A program made the position numbers and the translations under genes. A DNA stretch of 64,000 nucleotides from Comamonadaceae bacterium (GTDB taxonomy: Bacteria; Pseudomonadota; Gammaproteobacteria; Burkholderiales; Burkholderiaceae_C), in NCBI GenBank assembly GCA_947454955.1, contig CANGLW010000006.1:39451-103450 (forward strand), read 5' to 3'. Position 1 is the stretch's first letter. Every line of letters starts with the position of its first letter. Below, in pieces: positions 47,898-54,764 of the stretch. The notes beneath the pieces were generated by a model. The model saw only the letters and a list, made by a program, of their open reading frames with translations. It was not told the origin of the DNA and did no database searches.

Positions 47898-48251
47898 ATG
47901 AAACTCCTCGCGAAATGGTTGCTGTACGCCACCGCGCTCTTGGCCGTGGCCAACCTCTCGGTGGGTGTGGAGGTGGCCAGCTTTGGCACCGCCTTGATTG
48001 CGGCCTTTGTGATTGGCCTGTTCAATATTTTTCTGCGCCCCTTGCTCGTGTTGCTGACCCTGCCGGTGACGGTGGTGACCATGGGACTGTTTCTGTTTGT
48101 CATCAACGCGCTGTTGTTTTGGGCAGCGGCCTCCATGCTGGAGGGCTTTCACGTGCAAGGGTTTGGTGCGGCGCTCTTGGGCTCGCTGGTGTATTCCACC
48201 TTGGGCGTGGTGATTGACTCAGCGCTCCAGCGCCTGTTCCCGCAGTTTTGA
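47898..48251 (+). CDS. Phage-holin-family (DUF360-type) small membrane protein
   Basis: A 117-residue protein with about four membrane segments. It includes the typical block ALIAAFVIGLFNIFLRPLLV followed by LLTLPVTVVTMGLFLFVINA. These proteins are named phage holin family IV but are ordinary chromosomal genes across bacteria; function is not known. No phage genes are nearby. The ATG at 47898 gives MKLLAKWLLY. Its 3' end overlaps the convergent M48 protease gene by 33 nt. Confidence 0.85.
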   Translation: MKLLAKWLLYATALLAVANLSVGVEVASFGTALIAAFVIGLFNIFLRPLLVLLTLPVTVVTMGLFLFVINALLFWAAASMLEGFHVQGFGAALLGSLVYSTLGVVIDSALQRLFPQF

Positions 48252-49772
48252 CTCGAACTGGCGCGTGCGCGTGTCGATGATCGAAGCCTCGATGTGGTCC
48301 ACGCGTGTGGACTGACGCATCAAGTCTTGCGCGGCCTTGAGCCGGTTCACGGCTGAAGCAAAGTCCAGGTGCGCGGCGTGCGCTTCGGCATCGGCGCGCA
48401 CCGCACTCAAGGTTTGGTTTTGTGCGGTGTAAGCCTGGGCCAGCAGCTGCCAGGCGGAGGCATCTCGCGCACGGGTGGCCAGCCAACTTTGCAGTTGCTC
48501 TGAGGCTTCTTTGGCGCGGCCCGTGCGCACCGCAGCTTGCGCCCACAAAAACAAAGTGGCGCGTTGGCCCAAATCCAAACGGGTTTTAGCTCCAGCAAAG
48601 GCCTGAGCTTGCGTTAAATCACCACTGGCGAGCGACAACTCCACACCCAAATAGCGCACGAGTTCTTGCGAAGGTGCGTCCACCTTGGCGGTGAGCTTGC
48701 TCAGTGCCTGCCACGTGCTGAATGCTAGACCGTATTCACGCAGGTTCATGTGCGCGAGCACCGCGGCGTACAGCACGCCGGCTTGCACCGCCACGGTGTT
48801 GTTGTTGGCCGCTGCGGCCAAGGCGGTATAGGTGCGCTGCTGGTCTATGCTGTTGATGCCCAAGGCGCGCGCACGCGCGGCCATCAAGGCGTGCAGCACC
48901 GTCATGGGGGGCACTGCTGTGCGCGGCATGAGCGACTGGCGCTGCTGCATGTCGGCGATACGCTCGGTGGTCAGCGGGTGGCTGCGCAGGTAGGGGAACG
49001 CGCCGGTGTCGTTGAAGCGGTTGGCTTGCTGCAGTTTTTCAAACATGCCCACAAAACCCTGCGGCTCAAAGCCGGCCTGGGTCATGATGCCAAAGCCCAC
49101 ACGGTCGGCCTCGCGTTCCATGTCGCGCGAAAAATTCAACTGGCCTTGAATGGCCACCGCCTGACCGCCGCTGATCAAAGCACCCGCAGCGCCCGGGTTG
49201 CGGCTGGCCGCCAGCGCGCCCAGAATCATCGCGCCAATCATCAAGGGACCGGTGGCGCTTTGTTGCGTCATCAAGCGCGAGATGTGCCGCTGCGTGACGT
49301 GGCTGAGCTCATGCGCCAAGACCGAGGCCAATTCGTCCTCGCTGCTCACCACGGCCATCAGGCCCAAGTGCACACCCAGGTAACCCCCGGGCAAAGCAAA
49401 AGCATTCACTGTGCGGTCGCGGCCCAGGGCGATGTCCCAGGCGAAGGTGTCTTCCAACTCAGCTGATAGTTCACCGCGCGCACGGGCCGAGGCCATCAGC
49501 CGCTGCCAGATGCGCTGCACATAATCGGCCAGCACCGGGTCGTCCAGATAGTCGGGGTCGCGGTATATCTGGCGGGCAATCATGTCGCCCAAACGCCGCT
49601 CGGCCGGCAGACTCATGCCGCCACCATCGCCCAAGGCGGGCAAGAGCGTGGGCGGTGGCACGGCGGAAGAGACAGGGGCGTTAAACTGCGCAAACACAGG
49701 CGCTTGCGCCCCGCCGGCTGCCAGCAGCAGGCCGGTGAGCAAAGAGCTCGCTAAGCGAAGGGGGCGACGCAT
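48219..49772 (-). CDS. bepA: M48 family metalloprotease with TPR-like tail, BepA-like
   Basis: A periplasmic protease of about 517 residues with a signal peptide ([16 protein letters not shown]). The zinc motif HELSH is near residue 155 ([15 protein letters not shown]) with the downstream glutamate in [15 protein letters not shown] helical repeat region fills the C-terminal half. E. coli BepA degrades or helps fold stalled outer-membrane LptD/BamA, so this protein is likely an outer-membrane quality-control factor. It diverges from moaC over about 45 nt. Confidence 0.87.
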   Translation of the reverse strand: MRRPLRLASSLLTGLLLAAGGAQAPVFAQFNAPVSSAVPPPTLLPALGDGGGMSLPAERRLGDMIARQIYRDPDYLDDPVLADYVQRIWQRLMASARARGELSAELEDTFAWDIALGRDRTVNAFALPGGYLGVHLGLMAVVSSEDELASVLAHELSHVTQRHISRLMTQQSATGPLMIGAMILGALAASRNPGAAGALISGGQAVAIQGQLNFSRDMEREADRVGFGIMTQAGFEPQGFVGMFEKLQQANRFNDTGAFPYLRSHPLTTERIADMQQRQSLMPRTAVPPMTVLHALMAARARALGINSIDQQRTYTALAAAANNNTVAVQAGVLYAAVLAHMNLREYGLAFSTWQALSKLTAKVDAPSQELVRYLGVELSLASGDLTQAQAFAGAKTRLDLGQRATLFLWAQAAVRTGRAKEASEQLQSWLATRARDASAWQLLAQAYTAQNQTLSAVRADAEAHAAHLDFASAVNRLKAAQDLMRQSTRVDHIEASIIDTRTRQFESKLREQALER

Positions 49773-49817
49773 GTGTACCAAGCAGTTGCGGCCAATTACC
49801 GGAAATTAAAGAGACCC

Positions 49818-50294
49818 ATGTCAAACCTCACCCATTTTGACGCCCAAGGCCAAGCCCACATGGTGGACGTGGCCGCCAAAGCCAGCACCCACCGCATTGG
49901 TGTGGCCAGCGGCCGCATTGAAATGCTGCCTGCCACCTTGGCCATTGTGCAACAAGGCACCGCCAAAAAGGGCGACGTGCTGGGCATCGCACGCATTGCA
50001 GGCATCCAGGCCGCCAAGAAAACCAGCGACCTCATTCCCCTGTGCCACCCCCTGGCCCTCACGCGCGTGGCGGTGGACTTTGAGATGGAACCCCACAACA
50101 ACGCCATCGTGTGCACCGCCACGGTAGAAACCGTGGGCCAAACCGGCGTGGAAATGGAAGCCCTAACCGCGGTGCAAGTGGCCCTGCTCACCATCTACGA
50201 CATGTGCAAAGCCGTCGACCGCGGCATGACGATGACCGGCGTGCGGTTGTTGGAAAAGCATGGGGGGAAGTCGGGGAGTTTTGTGGCGTCTTGA
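49818..50294 (+). CDS. moaC: Cyclic pyranopterin monophosphate synthase MoaC
   Basis: Second enzyme of molybdenum-cofactor synthesis. The 158-residue protein carries the family blocks [44 protein letters not shown] (cut to fewer than 20 per block in family logos), and [14 protein letters not shown]. The ATG at 49818 is used; the open frame starts 15 codons earlier. It stands alone, without other moa genes nearby. Confidence 0.97.
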   Translation: MSNLTHFDAQGQAHMVDVAAKASTHRIGVASGRIEMLPATLAIVQQGTAKKGDVLGIARIAGIQAAKKTSDLIPLCHPLALTRVAVDFEMEPHNNAIVCTATVETVGQTGVEMEALTAVQVALLTIYDMCKAVDRGMTMTGVRLLEKHGGKSGSFVAS

Positions 50295-50312
50295 ACTCAA
50301 ACGTCACCCAAC

Positions 50313-51314
50313 TCAACGAACCCCAATGCTGATGTGATTGCTTGATATGTTCGCAGTTACTCCCATGCCTGAGCCTGTGAGCATCCCCACAGAACCACCT
50401 GGACTGATGGTGGCCATGCCAGTCCAAGGTTGGTTGAGCTGGAAGGTTGAGTTGAGTGGTCCATAAGCCATTCCAGATGCAGTAACACCTGTATCTACTA
50501 GCGATGAGCCACTGATTACGGCTTTAGCGACTGTACCGGCTGTATTGGTCCCAAACCATGTGCCTTCCACCGACGAGGGGAAGCCTTGACTGCTGGCGAA
50601 AAACGCGCCTTTGCCTAACGATGCGTCTGCGCCGTTGAGATCGGTCAGGATAACTTTCTGGTTGTAGCTGTCTTTGAAAAAGATGAATGTGCCGACCTTC
50701 TGACCGTTGACGTATTTGTCGGCCTTTCCGCCAGAGAAGTTCACATATGTTCCATTGCTGCTTGAAACACATGCTGGGCTTGCGGGCGTGACACCGAGAT
50801 TGCCTCGATTACATCTTTGCCAAGTGCCATCCGAATTTATTTTCAATGTGCCGTAATTAGCAACACATCCGGCGATCACACACTGTCTGCTGACAAAGTT
50901 GTAAACACCTTGTGCGTCAGATGCGGAACTGATGGGGTTGGAGACCCCCAAGACGGGAACCACTTCTTTGTTCCCGTCAGCATTGAAGTCTTCGTAGATC
51001 GATCCATACATGAGACCGTTTTCTAAAACACGAAACCGTCCAGCTGAAAACCCCGAAGGGGTGTAAGTGCCATCGCCATTCGCTGTTAGTGTGCCCTCGC
51101 CCTTGGAGCCCAGAAGACCGTAAGCCGACTCTGTGATCTCGTAGGCGTACTTCAGCTTTTGCAGATCAACGGTATAGGTCAACAACTCACCGACAGCTGC
51201 AACGGTTTGGTAAGTTTGAGAAGACGTCGCCGATCCAGAGCCACCTCCGCCGCCACATGAAATAAGTAGGCAGGGCAAGCAGATCAGTAGAAAAACTTTT
51301 AGGCTCGATTTCAT
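50313..51314 (-). CDS. Unrecognised 333-residue lipoprotein
   Basis: The ATG at 51314 begins a signal peptide with a clear lipobox (LKVFLLICLPCLLISC, Cys about residue 20), then a Gly/Ser linker. The rest is Gly/Ser/Thr/Asn-rich and beta-strand-like, with a central cysteine group (RQCVIAGC, QRCNRG, SPACVSSS) that could form two disulfides. It is predicted to be anchored in the outer membrane. I recognise no domain. Base composition is AT-richer than the neighbouring housekeeping genes. It is divergent from a three-gene exported cluster and converges on moaC with 18 nt between, so it may belong to the same acquired block. Confidence 0.72.
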   Translation of the reverse strand: MKSSLKVFLLICLPCLLISCGGGGGSGSATSSQTYQTVAAVGELLTYTVDLQKLKYAYEITESAYGLLGSKGEGTLTANGDGTYTPSGFSAGRFRVLENGLMYGSIYEDFNADGNKEVVPVLGVSNPISSASDAQGVYNFVSRQCVIAGCVANYGTLKINSDGTWQRCNRGNLGVTPASPACVSSSNGTYVNFSGGKADKYVNGQKVGTFIFFKDSYNQKVILTDLNGADASLGKGAFFASSQGFPSSVEGTWFGTNTAGTVAKAVISGSSLVDTGVTASGMAYGPLNSTFQLNQPWTGMATISPGGSVGMLTGSGMGVTANISSNHISIGVR

Positions 51315-51406
51315 GGATGACGAAATACTAAACGAGTCTGACTCGCCATGATTGAACGTGCCTTCGAAGTTCGCCAACCTCCATGTTATTGAATTCTTTT
51401 TTTGTT

Positions 51407-51438
51407 ATTTTTAGCAAAACTATTTGATTTTTAACAAA
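51407..51438. promoter_or_regulatory. Tandem direct repeats in AT-rich divergent promoter region
   Basis: ATTTTTAGCAAA (51407-51418) and ATTTTTAACAAA (51427-51438) are identical at 11 of 12 positions and start exactly 20 bp apart, about two helical turns. They lie in the 171-bp AT-rich gap between the two divergent lipoprotein genes and upstream of the AGGAG of the 49-residue lipoprotein gene. A regulator binding one face of the DNA is plausible. Confidence 0.45.
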
Positions 51439-51485
51439 TTAGGAGTTAAATCTTGACCATCTGATTTCCCCAAACAGGAGCTGCT

Positions 51486-51635
51486 ATGAAAAAAGTATTT
51501 TTGAGCTTGGTGTGTTTGCTGGGCTTGGTGGCCTGCGGTGGAGGCGGCGGTGGTACAGCCGGCGGTGGATCAGGTGGTACTGTTGATGGCATCAGCACAG
51601 CATCTTCCATGAGCGCTGTAGGCGCTACCCAATGA
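51486..51635 (+). CDS. 49-residue glycine-rich lipoprotein
   Basis: A small gene with AGGAG five nucleotides before its ATG. The protein is MKKVFLSLVCLLGLVACGGG..., that is a standard lipoprotein signal with lipobox LVAC (Cys 17). It then has a Gly-rich mature part of only about 33 residues and ends VGATQ. It is the first gene of the exported three-gene cluster; the next gene's ATG follows 14 nt after its stop. It is too short for any domain assignment. The perfect lipobox, strong ribosome binding site and context make it convincing. Confidence 0.75.
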   Translation: MKKVFLSLVCLLGLVACGGGGGGTAGGGSGGTVDGISTASSMSAVGATQ

Positions 51636-51649
51636 AGCGAGGTGTCATC

Positions 51650-53947
51650 ATGAAAACACAACAGCTTCATTTCGGCTTGGCCCTTCTGGCAACTTCTTTT
51701 ACTGCCCAGGCCACACTACCTACCTCGGGCGCATTTATCACCGACCCTCAGTCTGAATACGTACAAGACCAAACCAGTGAGGGTACAAGCCAGGCCAGTA
51801 AGATTTTGTGCTACATGGCCAACACCCGCCCTGATGCGATGGTGAACAAGGGGGCTTACATCGCCTTCATTGACGAGCCGCAATGCGCTACCAACAAGGC
51901 AGACGCGTCGAACAGCTCCTCCGAGGGAGGTGGTTCATCAGTCAATTACACCCGCATGCGCTTGAATTCGACACGAGCCAGCAACACCAGCGCTCAGATC
52001 GTCAAAGGGCATGCCAGCATCACCATGGGGCAGAACAACACGCCCGCCTATGTCTACATTTACTCTTCCGGCACAGAGGCGCCCAGCGCAAGTGCGCCCA
52101 ATGGTGTTGTCACCATGAATATGGGGGCTTTGACCGTTGGCAATGGCAACCAAAGAATCATGCGGGGCAAAATCAGTGCGACCGCTTCTGGCATCCAGTT
52201 TTCGATGAATCAAGCTGGAGCCGCTAACTACCAACTTTATGTTGACGGTAATGAAACGGCTGGGTCGGGTGCTATTCGTTTCCCCGACAGTCAAAATGCC
52301 ACGCAAACCATCACGTTCGGCTACAACGCCACCACCTTCTGCCGCAACGACGGAACCAACCAAACAGCTTGTTTCAATCGATCCAAAGCAGAAGCTAATT
52401 CGTCGGTTTGGCGCTATGGTGTTTACAACGACACCACCGGTACACGCTACGACCTTGATGGCCCAGGTTTCCCTGTCAAAAACACCACCACAGGTGAATA
52501 CGGTTTTGCAAGCTATTGGGGCATCTGGTTCCCAACCGCTGTGACGAATGGCGCAACACTTCAATCTCTGACGAGTTCTCCAACCAACTACACCGTGGTG
52601 AAAACAGGCGGACGACTGACCAAGGTTACTTTGGTATCCAGCACCTTGAATGAAGTAGCCAAGGTCCCCTTCAATTTCATGCCCCAGACGACGACTAATG
52701 TCACTGGCGGAACCCTGACTGCCTACAACTCATACGAAGCCTATTGGGACAGTGCTGCGACCAACTTTGCCATCACGAGCCAAGTGAGTTGCGGGCAGAC
52801 CGGTTGTTTCAAAACTCAGGTTTCTTACACATCAACAGCCGCGCAGATGAATGCCGCCACAACCATGAACGGCACTGGATTTGGTTTGAATGGTTGGTCG
52901 CAAGGTCTAGGGGGTAACCTCATGGTTCCTTCGAGCACCTTAACAGCCGGGTCTCCCGGTTCAGGTGTCGTGAAGTACAACGTTCAGTCAGTGGTGATGC
53001 CTGGCGATGCAGTTCCTGCGACCCTCAAATGCGCAAGAGACTGTCCAAGCAAAACTCTTTTACAAAATATTACCGCTGACACGAGTCCTTACACAGCTAA
53101 CACGAAGCAAAAGGGTGGTGGTACAGCCGCTGCAGACGTTGTGAGCTATACCTGGAGCAGCGCGAACTACACCTTGTCTGATGGCGGTGGCTCTTTGACC
53201 AACTCCCTGCTGACAGGTAGAACCTTGCCTCCTCAGAACATGGGTGGCATCAGAACTGGTGCACTGGTTGATGCCACCGGCACCAAATGGTCAGCAGGCG
53301 GCAGCATGGATTGCGGCGGTGCTCAAGGAACTGGCCAGTTCTTTTGCGACTTCAAAGCCAACGGAGAAACCACTTATTACTACTGGGAAAACGGTACCAA
53401 CGATTACCAAAGTGCAACCTTCTTGAAGAAGACTTCTGATAATTCCGTAGTGGCCTTCACACCACCACAGTCGGCTACTTTTGATGTGCCCAATGATTCA
53501 ACAAAATACGGTACTTTCGCAGGTGCCAAGTTGAATCTGCAATTCATGGGTTTCGGTAATTTGGGTGGTATTCCTGGTCGATGCTTCTCCCCACAAACCA
53601 ACCAACCCGCAGACTGCGGCCCCACCACACGCTATGTGCCCGCGTTTTCTATTCCAGAAAACACGGCCAACAGCCAACTGGGCAAGCTGACGATCAACAA
53701 TGCCACCAAATGGGTTAAATACCTCGACCGCGAGATTCGTTTCAAACGTGTGGGTGTGGTTGGCACCAACGGCTACTCAGTTCCCAACGGGATCACCTTA
53801 GGATCAGCGGCTAATTTGCCCGCCGCCATGGTTTTAACGGGTGATGCCGATGATCCATCTGTGAGTTCCAACAGTAACTACGCAGGTGCGGTAACTGCCA
53901 ACGATTTCCTGGCTGCACCTTCCGTGATTCACGGTGTTGTTCAGTAA
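51650..53947 (+). CDS. Unrecognised 765-residue secreted protein with twelve paired cysteines
   Basis: The ATG at 51650 has GAGGTG five nt upstream and begins a signal peptide (KTQQLHFGLALLATSFTAQA). An in-frame ATG at 51632 overlaps the previous stop but lacks that spacing. The mature protein is Asn/Thr/Ser/Gly-rich, beta-like, and has twelve cysteines. Ten fall in short pairs: CX9C (near 235), CX4C (near 385), CX3C (near 465), CX10C (near 550) and CX10C (near 655). The other two are about 25 residues apart near the N-terminus. This strongly suggests a disulfide-stabilised extracytoplasmic protein. I recognise no known domain, outer-membrane-barrel C-terminus or sorting signal. Its 3' end overlaps the next gene by 14 nt. 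Confidence 0.78.
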   Translation: MKTQQLHFGLALLATSFTAQATLPTSGAFITDPQSEYVQDQTSEGTSQASKILCYMANTRPDAMVNKGAYIAFIDEPQCATNKADASNSSSEGGGSSVNYTRMRLNSTRASNTSAQIVKGHASITMGQNNTPAYVYIYSSGTEAPSASAPNGVVTMNMGALTVGNGNQRIMRGKISATASGIQFSMNQAGAANYQLYVDGNETAGSGAIRFPDSQNATQTITFGYNATTFCRNDGTNQTACFNRSKAEANSSVWRYGVYNDTTGTRYDLDGPGFPVKNTTTGEYGFASYWGIWFPTAVTNGATLQSLTSSPTNYTVVKTGGRLTKVTLVSSTLNEVAKVPFNFMPQTTTNVTGGTLTAYNSYEAYWDSAATNFAITSQVSCGQTGCFKTQVSYTSTAAQMNAATTMNGTGFGLNGWSQGLGGNLMVPSSTLTAGSPGSGVVKYNVQSVVMPGDAVPATLKCARDCPSKTLLQNITADTSPYTANTKQKGGGTAAADVVSYTWSSANYTLSDGGGSLTNSLLTGRTLPPQNMGGIRTGALVDATGTKWSAGGSMDCGGAQGTGQFFCDFKANGETTYYYWENGTNDYQSATFLKKTSDNSVVAFTPPQSATFDVPNDSTKYGTFAGAKLNLQFMGFGNLGGIPGRCFSPQTNQPADCGPTTRYVPAFSIPENTANSQLGKLTINNATKWVKYLDREIRFKRVGVVGTNGYSVPNGITLGSAANLPAAMVLTGDADDPSVSSNSNYAGAVTANDFLAAPSVIHGVVQ

Positions 53948-54671
53948 GCGCTCATCGTTTTTCAATATCAACACACCACCCCAAGGCCGCCTTGGCTTTG
54001 GGGTGGCTTTTTTTGTCTCTGTCTTTATTCATGGCCTTTTCCTGTGGGCCTTATCTAGCGCCTTAACGCCTAAACCTGCTGAGCTGCTGGGGTCACTCAT
54101 GGGCAGTCCGCGTAAGGGACTGGAGGTTTACATTGCCCAAGCATCCAGCTCAGGTCAGGCCAACACACCGGACAAATCACCAACCTCAAACCAAGGTGTA
54201 GCACCCAGCATTGTTTCTTCCAAGAGCAAAGACGAAACCGCCCAAGGCGGTGATACGAAACCCGCCCCGAATATTCAAGGCATCGATTACTCTGGGGCTA
54301 ACGGTGTCATGCAACCGCTGCCCAGAATAGACCAAGTCTCTGGCCGACAAAGTGGTTTCTTAGGGCCGTCAACACCCGCAGGCACACCAGAAGGCTCTAT
54401 CCCCTTGAGTGTCGAATGGGCGATGCGACGGCAATCAGCACTGAGCACTATCGGGATGCAAATGGACTTCATGCGGCAAGCCTTTGTGATGGAAGAAGGT
54501 GCCGCCTGTCTGGTGGGCTTGAACCAAGCCAGCTGCAACCCACCCAATCCGGGCTTGATGGGTTTTTTAACCAGTCGCTACAGCGAGATGCATCTGCTCG
54601 ACCCTAGCCTGCCCGCCATGCTTTGGCGCAGCCACGGATATGGTCAGTGGTCGTTCGAATTTCAAAATTGA
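53934..54671 (+). CDS. TonB-like anchored 245-residue protein with novel C-terminal domain
   Basis: Starts at GTG 53934 (or TTG 53937) inside the 3' end of the preceding gene, so it is translationally coupled. The N-terminus has one membrane segment (LGFGVAFFVSVFIHGLFLWA) with S29-x3-H33. This is the arrangement by which TonB contacts ExbB-ExbD; the local SVFIHG is close to SVCIHG of E. coli TonB. A Ser/Pro/Gln-rich linker follows (about 60-150). The last 90 residues (from GSIPLSVEWAMRRQSAL) form a folded-looking domain with two cysteines (AACLVGLNQASC) but do not match the TonB C-terminal fold I know. An energy-coupling or anchoring role for the 765-residue partner is inference. Confidence 0.72.
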   Translation: MLFSKRSSFFNINTPPQGRLGFGVAFFVSVFIHGLFLWALSSALTPKPAELLGSLMGSPRKGLEVYIAQASSSGQANTPDKSPTSNQGVAPSIVSSKSKDETAQGGDTKPAPNIQGIDYSGANGVMQPLPRIDQVSGRQSGFLGPSTPAGTPEGSIPLSVEWAMRRQSALSTIGMQMDFMRQAFVMEEGAACLVGLNQASCNPPNPGLMGFLTSRYSEMHLLDPSLPAMLWRSHGYGQWSFEFQN

Positions 54672-54742
54672 TTCAGCATCTATCAACCACTTGAGTTTGA
54701 CCCACGGCAAGACTGACACCAAGCATCGCTGTCACCCTTAAA

Positions 54743-54758
54743 CCCTCACACATGAGGG
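54743..54758 (+). promoter_or_regulatory. Hairpin covering the mgtA ribosome binding site
   Basis: CCCTCA (54743-54748) and TGAGGG (54753-54758) form a perfect 6-bp stem with a CACA loop. The only Shine-Dalgarno-like sequence (GAGGG, 54754-54758) is the 3' arm, 6 nt before the ATG at 54765. The hairpin would therefore block initiation when folded. Confidence 0.5.
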
Positions 54759-54764
54759 CTTGGA

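Noticed and set aside
47898..48251. Phage-holin-named gene as evidence for a prophage
   Set aside because: The family is chromosomal and widespread, and no integrase, capsid, tail or lysis genes are nearby.
53934..54671. Calling the 245-residue protein TonB outright
   Set aside because: Only the membrane anchor motif fits; the C-terminal domain and the lack of nearby exbB/exbD do not support a standard TonB.
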